NCBI RefSeq assembly: GCF_934660935.1
Contig: NZ_CAKUIH010000001.1
Coordinates: forward strand, 167,453-231,452
Length of the DNA stretch: 64,000 bases
Source of the DNA: an uncultured Parolsenella sp.
GTDB taxonomy: Bacteria; Actinomycetota; Coriobacteriia; Coriobacteriales; Atopobiaceae
Reading direction: 5' to 3'
Of the stretch, positions 26,484 to 35,676 are shown piece after piece; within the stretch, counting starts at the first letter, position 1, and every line of letters begins with the position of its first letter. A program made the position numbers and the translations under genes. The notes beneath the pieces were generated by a model. It made no database searches. It was not told the DNA's origin and saw nothing but the letters and a program-made list of their open reading frames with translations.

Positions 26484-28022
26484 CTACTCCTCCTCAGCAG
26501 CATCGGAAGAGGGCGCACCAACAAACGAAGTCTCATCGGAATCGTCCTCGACAGACGAAGCGCCATCGAACGATGTGTCAGCGTCAAGCTCGCCGAGGCC
26601 TTCGCAGCCAGCAGAAAGCTCGCCGACCGTCAGCACGTCATCGTCCCAGTCGCCGTCGAACACAAGCTGAGGTTCATCCTCGCGAAGCTCGGCATACGCA
26701 TCAACATCATCCTGCGAGTAATCAAGGTCATAGCCGAGGATTCGAACGGTGTCGCCAGACTTGACGCCCGCCTTCGCGAGCATGTCATCGAGGCCCATGC
26801 GATCGAAGCGATGCTGGAGGTAGGCAATGGCCTCCTCGTTGTCCCAGTCGGTCTTGATGACCATGCGCTCGACGGCGGTGCCGCGAACTCGCCAGACGCC
26901 GCCACCGAGGTTCTCCACCTTGATGGCATTCTCGCGGCGAGTTCTCTTCTCGCTGAAGACCTCGTCACGGACCGGACCCTGCTCTACCTCGCGGTCGGCA
27001 CGAAGACCAGAAACGAGGTCAGCGACAGTGCTTTCAAGCGCATCGATGCCCGCGCCCGTCACGGCGGAGACGGCAAAGAAAGGGTGACCGTCCGCCGCGA
27101 CGCGACCGCGTAGCGCAGCGAGGGCCTCACTCGTTCCAGGCATATCGCACTTGTTAGCGACGACGACCTGGGGCCGCTCGGCAAGCTCGGGTGCATAGGC
27201 TGCGAGCTCGCGATTGATGACCTCATAGTCCTCTACGGCGTCACGGCCCTCATAGCCGCCCGTAAGGTCGACGACATGCATGATCAATGCTGTGCGCTCG
27301 ATGTGCCTGAGGAACTCATGCCCAAGGCCCTTGCCTTCGCTGGCGCCCTCAATAAGGCCAGGAACGTCTGCGACGACAAAGGAACCGGCCTCGCCGGCCT
27401 TAACGACACCAAGGTTGGGGATAAGCGTCGTGAACGGATAGTCCGCCACCTTGGGACGAGCCGCGCTCATGCGAGCAATGAGGGAGGACTTGCCCACGCT
27501 TGGCATGCCGACAAGCGCGGCATCAGCCATAAGCTTCATCTCGAGCTCGATCCAGTGCTCGAAGGCTGGCTCGCCCTTCTCAGCGAATGCGGGAGCCCTG
27601 CGCACGGACGTCACAAAGTGGATGTTGCCCTTACCGCCAGTGCCGCCAGGGCCAACAACGGTGCGCTCGCCAGGACGAGTGAGGTCCGCGATCTCATACA
27701 GGGGCTCCATGGTCTCAGGATCAAGCTCGCGCACAACGGTGCCACAGGGAACCTTGAGAATCAGGTCCTCACCATCCTTGCCGTGACGCCTGGCTCCCTG
27801 GCCATGGGTGCCGCGCTCCGCACGGAAATGGTGCTTGAAGCGATAGTCGATAAGAGAGGAAAGCTGAGGATCGCACTCGAGAATGACATCCCCGCCGCGA
27901 CCGCCGTCTCCCCCATCAGGACCGCCCTTGGGAACGAACGCCTCACGACGGAATGACATGCAGCCGGCTCCGCCGTCGCCACCCTTTACGTTAATGCGTG
28001 AAATGTCGGTGAACTGGGACAT
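26484..28022 (-). CDS. obg: GTPase Obg/CgtA
   Basis: Obg is an essential ribosome-associated GTPase linked to 50S assembly and stress. The 512-residue product has the glycine-rich Obg fold (1-158), a G domain with GMPSVGKSSL, DVPGLIEGA and NKCD, a C-terminal OCT domain (about 345-425) and an acidic tail of about 75 residues. It lies between rpmA and proB, the conserved rplU-rpmA-obg order. Confidence 0.97.
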   Translation of the reverse strand: MSQFTDISRINVKGGDGGAGCMSFRREAFVPKGGPDGGDGGRGGDVILECDPQLSSLIDYRFKHHFRAERGTHGQGARRHGKDGEDLILKVPCGTVVRELDPETMEPLYEIADLTRPGERTVVGPGGTGGKGNIHFVTSVRRAPAFAEKGEPAFEHWIELEMKLMADAALVGMPSVGKSSLIARMSAARPKVADYPFTTLIPNLGVVKAGEAGSFVVADVPGLIEGASEGKGLGHEFLRHIERTALIMHVVDLTGGYEGRDAVEDYEVINRELAAYAPELAERPQVVVANKCDMPGTSEALAALRGRVAADGHPFFAVSAVTGAGIDALESTVADLVSGLRADREVEQGPVRDEVFSEKRTRRENAIKVENLGGGVWRVRGTAVERMVIKTDWDNEEAIAYLQHRFDRMGLDDMLAKAGVKSGDTVRILGYDLDYSQDDVDAYAELREDEPQLVFDGDWDDDVLTVGELSAGCEGLGELDADTSFDGASSVEDDSDETSFVGAPSSDAAEEE

Positions 28023-28055
28023 GCGATCCCTTCCAAACTGGAATTGAAGCTTACG

Positions 28056-28089
28056 AAAAAGGACCCCCGGCGATAGAGGCCGAGGGTCC
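28056..28089 (-). terminator. intrinsic terminator after rpmA
   Basis: An 11-base-pair stem (28061-28071 with 28079-28089) whose one non-Watson-Crick pair is a U-G wobble in minus-strand RNA is followed by TTTTT. It lies between rpmA and obg, so obg expression probably depends on partial read-through. Confidence 0.85.
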
Positions 28090-28119
28090 TTTGCTGCCCA
28101 AACTGGGTCGAGGAAGCCC

Positions 28120-28377
28120 TTAAGCCTCCTGAGCCGGACGCACGTGCACGCGGTGCTTGGCGCCCTTCACAAACTCGACGGTGCCGTCGGTGAGGGCGAA
28201 CAGGGTGTCGTCCTTGCCGCGACCGACATTCTCGCCCGGCGTGATGTGCGTACCGCGCTGACGAACGATAATCTGACCGGTCTTGATGGACTGGCCGCCG
28301 AAGACCTTGGTGCCAAGGCGCTGAGCCGCAGAATCGCGACCGTTACGGGAGCTAGCCTGACCCTTCTTGTGTGCCAT
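28120..28377 (-). CDS. rpmA: 50S ribosomal protein L27
   Basis: L27 reaches the peptidyl-transferase centre. The 85-residue product starts MAHKKGQASSRNGRDS and contains RLGTKVFGGQ and IVRQRGTHITPGENVGRGKDDTLFA. The N-terminus begins directly with the mature form; no cleavable Firmicute-type extension is present. Confidence 0.98.
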   Translation of the reverse strand: MAHKKGQASSRNGRDSAAQRLGTKVFGGQSIKTGQIIVRQRGTHITPGENVGRGKDDTLFALTDGTVEFVKGAKHRVHVRPAQEA

Positions 28378-28419
28378 TGATGGTACCTGCCTATCTAGTC
28401 GAAACTAAGGGAACGCGCG

Positions 28420-28776
28420 TTACTCGGCGGCGTCCTCGGTCGTGGCGGCCTTCTTGGCCGTCGAGGTGATGCGGGGCATGCTGCAGACCTCAAGACGAGT
28501 GAGGTTCTGACGGTGACCCTTCTTGACAGAGTGGCGCTTGCGCTTCTGGAACTTGAAGACGAGCTGCTTGGCGCCCTTGTGCTGGTCGACAACCTTGCAG
28601 GTAACCTTCTTCTTGGCAAGCTTGGCGGAGTCGACGAGGACCGTCTTACCGTCATTGAGCATCAGAACGTCGAGCTTGACCTCGTCGCCAGGCTGCGCAT
28701 CAAGCTTCTCGACGTCGAAGACGTCGCCCTTGGCAACCTTATACTGCTTGCCACCAGTCGTGATGATTGCGTACAT
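28420..28776 (-). CDS. rplU: 50S ribosomal protein L21
   Basis: L21 is a large-subunit protein. The 118-residue product starts MYAIITTGGKQYKVAKGD and has FKFQKRKRHSVKKGHRQ. A C-terminal stretch of about 20 residues (TSTAKKAATTEDAAE) extends beyond the usual end. I chose the ATG at 28776 because AAGGG precedes it and it matches the family N-terminus. Confidence 0.98.
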   Translation of the reverse strand: MYAIITTGGKQYKVAKGDVFDVEKLDAQPGDEVKLDVLMLNDGKTVLVDSAKLAKKKVTCKVVDQHKGAKQLVFKFQKRKRHSVKKGHRQNLTRLEVCSMPRITSTAKKAATTEDAAE

Positions 28777-28817
28777 GTGAGAGCCCTTCATTGCTGTGGT
28801 GAGTGCAACAGTTGGAA

Positions 28818-28846
28818 ATAATACGCTAGGAAATAGGTACCGTCAA
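28818..28846 (-). promoter_or_regulatory. sigma-70-type promoter of rplU-rpmA-obg
   Basis: Minus strand TTGACG, a 17-base spacer, then TATTAT, about 40 bases before the rplU start. The -35 overlaps the stop codon region of the upstream gene. Confidence 0.75.
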
Positions 28847-29697
28847 CGACAAAAATGCGGTTGTTGACGGGCTTTCCACGCTTTCTCCGCCTCATATCTA
28901 ACGATAAGCGCCCGTCCGACGGCGGCGGTGCCTCCAAAGGCGACGGTGGGACGAACGAGAAAGCCCAAACCGGGAAGATTCTTACTCAAATAACGAGCTA
29001 TACCTCGACAAGCGAAAGCGCTCGCCACGACGAATGCAATGTCTGCGACCCGCCCGGAACTGACGCCGCAGCCGTGAGCGCTGGCAACGTCTAGCGCCAT
29101 AAGAGCCTGGTTGGCGGTGAGCAGCGGCATTTCTGCGCCGCCACTCAAGGGCAGAATCGAAATAGCCGCATTTTGGGCGCAGCGCCTCGAAACGCAAGCG
29201 AGCGAGACGGCATGACGGACAAACGGGAAGTTAGTCGCGAGGGCGATGTCCGCGTGACACGCTTCCGCCATCCAGGTCGCCAGTTTCTCGAGCATAGCAT
29301 CGGGCGACGTGGCAGCGATGAGAGCGGCGCCTGAAACCTCATGGGGTTCGGGTGCCTCGACGCTTGTCTCGACGACTATGGCGCACGGCACCGCCATCGA
29401 GGTGAACGCCCTTGAGACCTCCGCGGCAATCCCGGAAGTACCAGAGACAACAATGGCGAGGTCACAATCCGGGTTAACACGAACAGGGGCACCGGGACGC
29501 ACCACCTCGACGTGAACGAGCCCAGTCGCAGTCTGGGGCATAAGGGCGTCGCGCAGCGAGCATACGAGTTCGGACGGAGCCCCCTCCTCCAGCTCGATGG
29601 ACACGCGAACACAAGACCGACGAGAATTCTCGGCGGCACGGGCGCCATCAACAACCTGCCTAACGGCGCCAAATGGAATGTCTGAGACCTTTGCCAA
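28843..29697 (-). CDS. hypothetical protein, possibly DUF697-like
   Basis: I do not recognise this 284-residue protein with confidence. The first 160 residues look like an alpha/beta fold (VEVVRPGAPVRVNPDCDLAIVV) but lack a Walker motif. The C-terminal part (about 180-270) holds long alanine- and glycine-rich hydrophobic helices (ILPLSGGAEMPLLTANQALM, then ADIAFVVASAFACRGIARYL), reminiscent of DUF697 helices found in GTPase-associated membrane proteins. The start (29697) lies 12 bases after the rodA end on the same strand, so it probably belongs to the cell-elongation operon. The function is unknown. Confidence 0.7.
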   Translation of the reverse strand: MAKVSDIPFGAVRQVVDGARAAENSRRSCVRVSIELEEGAPSELVCSLRDALMPQTATGLVHVEVVRPGAPVRVNPDCDLAIVVSGTSGIAAEVSRAFTSMAVPCAIVVETSVEAPEPHEVSGAALIAATSPDAMLEKLATWMAEACHADIALATNFPFVRHAVSLACVSRRCAQNAAISILPLSGGAEMPLLTANQALMALDVASAHGCGVSSGRVADIAFVVASAFACRGIARYLSKNLPGLGFLVRPTVAFGGTAAVGRALIVRYEAEKAWKARQQPHFCR

Positions 29698-29709
29698 AAG
29701 ACGCCCTCC

Positions 29710-30927
29710 TTAGGCCGACTTCGTACGGTGCAGGTAGACGGACTGCACGATGCCCACCGAAGCAACCTGAATAACCATAGAAGTGGATCCATAGCTAACG
29801 AATGGCAGCGGGATACCGGTGATTGGCATGATGCCAATGCACATGCCAACGTTCTGAAGCAACTGATAGCTCCACATGGCAATGACCCCGGTAAGCACTA
29901 GCTTCGCAAACGGGGCATCGACGCGCATCGCAAGGGCAAGGGCCGAATAGATGAGCCAGGCATAGAGGGCGAGGAGCGCAACTGCGCCGACAAATCCGAA
30001 CTCCTCAGCAAGACGGGCGAAGATAAAGTCAGTATGGTTCTCCGGAAGAAAGCCACCAGCAGATTGAGTAGCCGCTCCAACGCCCTTACCAAAGAGCCCA
30101 CCGGATCCAACGGCGATTTTTGCCTGCTGAAGGTTGTAGCCCGCGCTCGTGGACTCCAGGCTCGAGTCAGCAAAGACGAGTAGGCGGTTGAGCTGGTACT
30201 GCTTGAGCGGGAATTGGAAGTTGATAGAGCAGAACACGATGAGCGTGCACGCCGCGACGAACATCGCGAGCGTGACGAGAACCCATTCCCGCTTCGCTCC
30301 GGCACAGATGATGATCGCAGCCCCCGTCACGACGATGATGAGGCCCGTTCCAAGGTCAGGCTGCGCCATAATCGCGGCAAAGGGAACAAGCAGCGTGCCG
30401 CAAAGCTTCACGTAATCTCGAAGCTCCTTGATGCGCCCGTTATACTGCGCGGCAAGAGATGCCATGAGGAAGATGGTGACGAGCTTGCCAATTTCTGACG
30501 GCTGGAAGCGCAAGGGACCCAACTTAACCCATCCGGTCATGCCGTTAGCAGCGCTCGCTAGTCCGGGGATACGCGGGGACAGCATGAGGACGACGTCAAT
30601 CACAAGAAGCCACGTGCTCATATTTGCCAAGGCTCGATAGTCGTAGCGCCACACGAATGCAGCCGCGACAAGACCAAGTACGGCTCCAACAGCCTGTCTC
30701 GGCAGAGAGGCGTAAGCATTGGATAGGGACGCACTCCAAACGACCACGAGCCCGTAGGCAATGAGCAGAAGTGCGGGAATTAGGTTAGCCCAATAGACCT
30801 CGGAGAGAATGCCGCCCTTGCCTGGCATGCGCGCGTGCGCAGCCCCCGGCTTTTTGCCGGCGTCACCTCCAAATAGAGACGAGACGATAGAGCCAAAGCC
30901 AACGCCACCAGCAGAATTCTGAGCCAT
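29710..30927 (-). CDS. rodA: peptidoglycan glycosyltransferase RodA
   Basis: RodA, a SEDS-family membrane protein, polymerises glycan strands during elongation together with PBP2. The 405-residue product has about ten membrane segments and the family signature NVGMCIGIMPITGIPLPFVS followed by YGSTSM. It starts after PBP2 on the same strand; GGAGGG precedes the ATG at 30927. FtsW is the alternative, but the neighbours (mrdA, mreBCD) favour RodA. Confidence 0.93.
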   Translation of the reverse strand: MAQNSAGGVGFGSIVSSLFGGDAGKKPGAAHARMPGKGGILSEVYWANLIPALLLIAYGLVVVWSASLSNAYASLPRQAVGAVLGLVAAAFVWRYDYRALANMSTWLLVIDVVLMLSPRIPGLASAANGMTGWVKLGPLRFQPSEIGKLVTIFLMASLAAQYNGRIKELRDYVKLCGTLLVPFAAIMAQPDLGTGLIIVVTGAAIIICAGAKREWVLVTLAMFVAACTLIVFCSINFQFPLKQYQLNRLLVFADSSLESTSAGYNLQQAKIAVGSGGLFGKGVGAATQSAGGFLPENHTDFIFARLAEEFGFVGAVALLALYAWLIYSALALAMRVDAPFAKLVLTGVIAMWSYQLLQNVGMCIGIMPITGIPLPFVSYGSTSMVIQVASVGIVQSVYLHRTKSA

Positions 30928-30938
30928 CTTTCCCTCCT

Positions 30939-32975
30939 CTACCTAGTTCCGTCGCTGACTTCTGTCGTATTAGTATCGGGCTCTCCAAAGAGCTGGCCGA
31001 GTATGTCTCGGCAGACGTACATCGCGGAGACCGAACCGTAGCCGCCGTTGTCGATGACGGCGGAGACAGCGTACTTCGGGTTATCCGCGGGGGCGTAACA
31101 GCAGAACCAGCCCGTAGGCTCCTCGTTGCCATGCTCACCCGTGCCGGTCTTGCCCGCAACGCGGGTGGTCATATTGGTGAAGTGGGCCGTCATCGACTCG
31201 CTCTCCTCGTAAATGACGCCCTCGAGACCCGAGTGCACGAGGTCGAAGCTCGCCTGCGGCTCGCTGGGCTCGAGGTGGACCTTGGGCGTGTAGTCGCGCG
31301 CTGAAGAGGTGTCGCCGCGGCCGAGAACGCTCTTGAGGACATGCGGGGTCCAGATGGTGCCGCCGTTGGCGATGCCCATGTAGGCACAGCACATCTGGAG
31401 AGGCGTGACGAGGATGTCACCCTGGCCGATGGCGATGTTCGTGTAGTCGCCGCCGTTCCACTTTCGATCCGCGTCGGACCAGCTCGTGAAGTAGTTCCAC
31501 TTCCACTCCGCGTCGGGTACGCGCCCGGATGCCTCACTGGGAAGGTCGATTCCCGTCTGCGAGCCGAGACCCCACTTGCGGAAGGTCTCCTGCATTCCGT
31601 CCTGCTTGCCCTCGTCAAGGTTGTAGAAGGCCTTCGCGATCTCGTAAAAGACGACGTCGCAGGAGTAAGTGATGCCATTCCTCAAGTCGATCGCCCCATG
31701 GCCGTCGTGGTCCCAGCACCACTTGCCACTAGCCTCGCCGAAGCCCGTCCACCAGCCACTGCAGACGTAGCTCGAGCCGGTGTTTGCGACACCGTAGTCA
31801 AGAGCGGCGAACGTCGTGAGCGGCTTGATGGTGGAGGCGGCGACGAACTGACCAGCAACCGCGCGGTTCATGAGGGGATTCGCCGCTTCGTCGGCAGAGA
31901 GCGCGTCCCAGTCGTCCTGGGAGATACCGCCCACGAACAGCTCGGGCTTGAAAGTGGGAGCACTTGCCATGGCGATAACCTCGCCGTTGGTAACGTCGAC
32001 CACGCAGGCGGCTCCGGACTTGCAGCTCTCGATACCCCCATCGCGCTGCTTTTTGATAATCCTGGCGAGCGATTCCTCGGCCATGCGCTGCACGTCGACG
32101 TCGATGGTCAGCATGATGTCGCTACCCGCCTCCGCCGGGACGGAGGTGGAGTAGTCGGTCACGTTGCCGTGAACATCAACGTAGACTGTCTGCTCGCCGC
32201 GGACTCCCTGGAGCACCTCCTCGTACTGGTACTCGACGCCAGCCTGGCCGGTGGTGTCGCCGGACTCGTACGTGATACCAGCATTCGAGGTCTTGGAGGC
32301 GTTGATCTGGTCCTCCGTCACGGTGCCGGTATACCCAAGTAGGTGACAACAAACCTCGCCCTGCGGATAAGAGCGCTGAGTGCGCTGCTCAACGGTAACG
32401 TTAGGGAAAACGTCCGCATGCTCCTGGATATAAGCAACGGTAGTACGAGGAACGTCGATGCATATGGTTCGCGCGCTCTGAGCGCTCTGCGAAGAGTCCG
32501 TAGCCCTTCGCTTGGCTGCCATCGAGGGCATGCCGAGGACGGCTGCGAGCAGGTTGAGCTCGATGGCGTCGTCCGCGACCTCGGCATGGGCACAGACGGT
32601 GAGGCTCGGACGATTGGTAACGAGCTCGACGCCGTTGCGATCTAGGATGCGCCCGCGGGGCGCGAACGAGGTGACCGTGCGCGTGCGGTTCGACTCCGCC
32701 TGACGCGAGTAGTCGTCGGACCCGACAATCTGCATGGACCATAGACGCGCGAGCAGAGCGCCGATAACGCCCCCAGAGAAGATGCCCAGGCCAATGAGAC
32801 GGCGCTTGAACATCTTATCGGGGCTGGCGTCATTACCGCCGGCCGCACGCGGCGCCTGGCCACCGATGTCAAACTTAAGGGAGGAGGAACCGGAGTGCAG
32901 GAGCAAGACGAGCACGACCGCTACGGCAGCGGCAATGATGACTATGAAAATGAGAGCAAAAGTAGCCGAGGTCAT
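30939..32975 (-). CDS. mrdA: penicillin-binding protein 2 (transpeptidase)
   Basis: PBP2 crosslinks peptidoglycan in the elongasome. The 678-residue product has the dimerisation region (RTVTSFAPRGRILDRNG) and a transpeptidase domain with the active-site motifs STIK (SxxK), SCD (SxD, as in E. coli PBP2) and KTG in AGKTGTGEHG. Two hydrophobic segments precede the extracytoplasmic part (about 5-27 and 58-80), where most homologues have one. It lies between mreD and rodA. Confidence 0.94.
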   Translation of the reverse strand: MTSATFALIFIVIIAAAVAVVLVLLLHSGSSSLKFDIGGQAPRAAGGNDASPDKMFKRRLIGLGIFSGGVIGALLARLWSMQIVGSDDYSRQAESNRTRTVTSFAPRGRILDRNGVELVTNRPSLTVCAHAEVADDAIELNLLAAVLGMPSMAAKRRATDSSQSAQSARTICIDVPRTTVAYIQEHADVFPNVTVEQRTQRSYPQGEVCCHLLGYTGTVTEDQINASKTSNAGITYESGDTTGQAGVEYQYEEVLQGVRGEQTVYVDVHGNVTDYSTSVPAEAGSDIMLTIDVDVQRMAEESLARIIKKQRDGGIESCKSGAACVVDVTNGEVIAMASAPTFKPELFVGGISQDDWDALSADEAANPLMNRAVAGQFVAASTIKPLTTFAALDYGVANTGSSYVCSGWWTGFGEASGKWCWDHDGHGAIDLRNGITYSCDVVFYEIAKAFYNLDEGKQDGMQETFRKWGLGSQTGIDLPSEASGRVPDAEWKWNYFTSWSDADRKWNGGDYTNIAIGQGDILVTPLQMCCAYMGIANGGTIWTPHVLKSVLGRGDTSSARDYTPKVHLEPSEPQASFDLVHSGLEGVIYEESESMTAHFTNMTTRVAGKTGTGEHGNEEPTGWFCCYAPADNPKYAVSAVIDNGGYGSVSAMYVCRDILGQLFGEPDTNTTEVSDGTR

Positions 32976-32978
32976 CGT

Positions 32979-33539
32979 CTACAGACCCTTCGTGGAAAAT
33001 CGCGCGCCGCGACGAGAGCTCTTGCCCTTACCGAAGCCAGAGGCGGGAGCACTCGAGCGAGACAGGATGACCGCGACGATAAAGAAGGCGAGCACGTCGA
33101 GAACGGACCCAGGCAGCGCGCGAAAGAAAAGTGCGTCGACGAGAGAGCTCGACTGACCAACAATGAGAATGATGATGCCATAAACGACATTCACGAGCAG
33201 CGTCACGGGAATGAACAACGTGATTGACGCGACCAGGTCATCGGCAACGCGGCTACGACCCATAGCCGCAAGACCAAACCCCACGATGGTAAGAATGAGG
33301 GCCATGAGCCCAATGGGACCCGATCCTGCGAGGTCATAGAAGGCACCAGAAGCAAAGCCGACCACGGGGGCCATCTTGACGCTACCCCCAAGGCACACGC
33401 AAGCAACGAGAACGAGGGCGAGATTGGCGCGACCCCCGAGGAGGGCAACGTTGGGTACGAAGCCTATCTGGAGAATAGCGAGGACGATGGCAAGGATGAT
33501 GGCTAGACGCTTGTTCTTACCAGAATCGTTGACGATCAT
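32979..33539 (-). CDS. mreD: rod shape-determining protein MreD
   Basis: MreD is an integral membrane component of the elongasome. The 186-residue product is mostly hydrophobic with about five or six membrane helices and lacks other motifs; identity rests on size, topology and position between mreC and mrdA. The ATG at 33539 has GGGGG upstream. Confidence 0.85.
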   Translation of the reverse strand: MIVNDSGKNKRLAIILAIVLAILQIGFVPNVALLGGRANLALVLVACVCLGGSVKMAPVVGFASGAFYDLAGSGPIGLMALILTIVGFGLAAMGRSRVADDLVASITLFIPVTLLVNVVYGIIILIVGQSSSLVDALFFRALPGSVLDVLAFFIVAVILSRSSAPASGFGKGKSSRRGARFSTKGL

Positions 33540-33548
33540 GCTTACCCC

Positions 33549-34556
33549 CTATTCCCCACTCGAATCGCCGTCAGTGCTAGAACCGTCATCACTATTTGCG
33601 GAAGAACTTGTTGTGGCAGACGCCGTGGTGGCGGAAGTAGAGGCAACCGCCTTATCCTGGTCGTTAGCCGACGCCGTATCCTCCGCACTCGCCTGCTGGT
33701 CATCGTTAATCGAGGTAATGACGAGGACCTCTTCTAGGCTTGAAACAGTACACAGGGGGTCGACAGAAATATCGTAATAGAGAGCGCCAGAAGACTTGGT
33801 TACGTTTGTAACCGTGCCAACGGGCAGACCACGAGGATAAACGCCACCCAGGCCACTTGTGATGATCGTGTCTCCAGTGGCCACCTGCTGATCGGAGCGA
33901 ACAAGCGTCAGACGAAGGGTCCCATCCGCCGACCCGACAAGCTGACCTTGCGCGCGGCTCGACTGAACCATGCAGGAAACCCCAGAGGATTCATCGGTGA
34001 TAAGGCGGACAACCGCCGTCGAAGGGCCGCATTCGCTGACCTGGCCAATCACACCCGTAGAGCTTGTAACGGGCATGCCGACGGCGATGCCAGAGGTCGA
34101 CCCCTTGTCTATGGTGATGGTTGAAGTCCACGAGTCGCTCGACTGGGCAATGACGCGAGCCGCGGTGGATGTCAGGCTGTACTCGTTCCTAAGCTGGAGA
34201 AGCTCCGTCAGGGTGTTCGCCTGCTGCTCATACTCTGACAGCTTGGCCACCTGGGCCTTGAGCTGCTCATTCTCGTCCCGTAGCTCCGAAAGTGTCTCGG
34301 AGTCTGCAGTAAGATTGCCAACGACGTTGCCGATACCGGAGACGGGAGAGGCGGCGAATGAGCCCACAACGCGCACGGGCGAAGCCACGGCCTGGAAAAC
34401 GCCACGAATCCCATGAAGCACACCGCTATCACCCTCGCGCGCTCCGACGACAAACATGAGGAGCGACACGACGGTAAGGACAACAAGCGAGCGCGGGACC
34501 CCCGAGGAGGACCCGCGCCCAAGAGATGAGCTGGGGGCAGAAAAGCGCTGAGCCAT
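33549..34556 (-). CDS. mreC: rod shape-determining protein MreC
   Basis: MreC links MreB to the extracellular synthases. From the ATG at 34556 the product has 335 residues: a short cytoplasmic start, one membrane segment (about 22-40), a coiled coil (about 80-120) and a beta-rich domain with RVIAQSSDSWTSTITIDKG and IITSGLGGVYPRGLPVG. The final 50 residues are a low-complexity Ser/Thr/Ala/Asp tail exposed outside the cell. The open frame extends 29 codons upstream but those residues are unlike MreC. Confidence 0.93.
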   Translation of the reverse strand: MAQRFSAPSSSLGRGSSSGVPRSLVVLTVVSLLMFVVGAREGDSGVLHGIRGVFQAVASPVRVVGSFAASPVSGIGNVVGNLTADSETLSELRDENEQLKAQVAKLSEYEQQANTLTELLQLRNEYSLTSTAARVIAQSSDSWTSTITIDKGSTSGIAVGMPVTSSTGVIGQVSECGPSTAVVRLITDESSGVSCMVQSSRAQGQLVGSADGTLRLTLVRSDQQVATGDTIITSGLGGVYPRGLPVGTVTNVTKSSGALYYDISVDPLCTVSSLEEVLVITSINDDQQASAEDTASANDQDKAVASTSATTASATTSSSANSDDGSSTDGDSSGE

Positions 34557-34566
34557 CGGCAATTCC

Positions 34567-35610
34567 CTACTTACCAGAGCTCTGCACGAAACCGCCGGAC
34601 AGAGCATTGGCCTCAAGGACCTTCGCGCAACCAAGAACGACATTCTCGAGGGCAGTGGGGCTCACGTTAACGGGAACACCAGTCTCCTCGCGAAGGCGCT
34701 GATCAAGACCGCGGAGCATGCCACCGCCACCGGTAAGCATAATTCCGTAGTACATAAGATCGCTCGCGAGATCAGGCGGAGTAACGTCAAGAGCATCCTT
34801 GACAGCCTTCGTGACCTGGTCAAGAGGGGCATCAAGCGCCCGACGAATCTCCTCGGACTCAATACGAACGGTCTTAGGCAGACCGCTCATGACGTCACGA
34901 CCGTTAACCTCAACATCGAGCTCTTCCTTAAGAGGCGCCGCGGAACCGACCTTGATCTTAATATCCTCAGCCGTGCGCTCACCAATGGAAAGGTTGTAGG
35001 CATCACGAACATGCTCGAGAATGACCTGGTCGAACTCGTCGCCTGCAGTGCGAATCGACTGCGAGACGACAATGCCGCCCATAGCGATGACGGCAACCTC
35101 TGTCGTTCCACCACCGATATCGACGACCATGGTGCCCGTCGGGTCCTCGATGGGCAGGTTGGACCCAATGGCGGCGGCCATCGGCTCCTCGATGAGGAAC
35201 GCCTGACGAGCGCCCGCCTGAATAGTGGCCTCAAAAACGGCACGCTTCTCAACGGATGTAACACCGGAGGGAACGCAGACGACAACGCGGGGACGAGGAC
35301 TCCAGGGGTAACGACGCGTTGACGCCTTCTCGATGAAGTATCGAAGCATTACCTCGGTGACATCGAAGTCGGAAATAACGCCGTCCTTGAGCGGTCGAAT
35401 GGCCGTGATGGAGCCGGGCGTCCTGCCGACCATACGCTTAGCGTCGGCACCGACGGCAAGGACGCGTTCTTCGCTCTGGTCAATGGCGACCACGGAAGGC
35501 TCATTGATGACAATGCCCTCTCCACGCACGGAGACAAGCGTGTTTGCCGTGCCGAGGTCAATAGCAAGATCGCCACCGTACTCGCCAAATATGGAGTCAA
35601 AAAACGACAT
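34567..35610 (-). CDS. mreB: rod shape-determining protein MreB
   Basis: MreB is the actin-like filament that organises lateral wall synthesis. The 347-residue product shows the actin-fold phosphate motif DLGTANTLV, then MVVDIGGGTTEVAV and the adenosine-binding LTGGGGMLRGLD. Length is typical. Ten bases separate it from mreC. Confidence 0.97.
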   Translation of the reverse strand: MSFFDSIFGEYGGDLAIDLGTANTLVSVRGEGIVINEPSVVAIDQSEERVLAVGADAKRMVGRTPGSITAIRPLKDGVISDFDVTEVMLRYFIEKASTRRYPWSPRPRVVVCVPSGVTSVEKRAVFEATIQAGARQAFLIEEPMAAAIGSNLPIEDPTGTMVVDIGGGTTEVAVIAMGGIVVSQSIRTAGDEFDQVILEHVRDAYNLSIGERTAEDIKIKVGSAAPLKEELDVEVNGRDVMSGLPKTVRIESEEIRRALDAPLDQVTKAVKDALDVTPPDLASDLMYYGIMLTGGGGMLRGLDQRLREETGVPVNVSPTALENVVLGCAKVLEANALSGGFVQSSGK

Positions 35611-35676
35611 GGCACCAATTCCTAACTTGGCGGCAGCTTCGCCGCTCGGACTATTGCTACAAGAATACCCAGAAGC

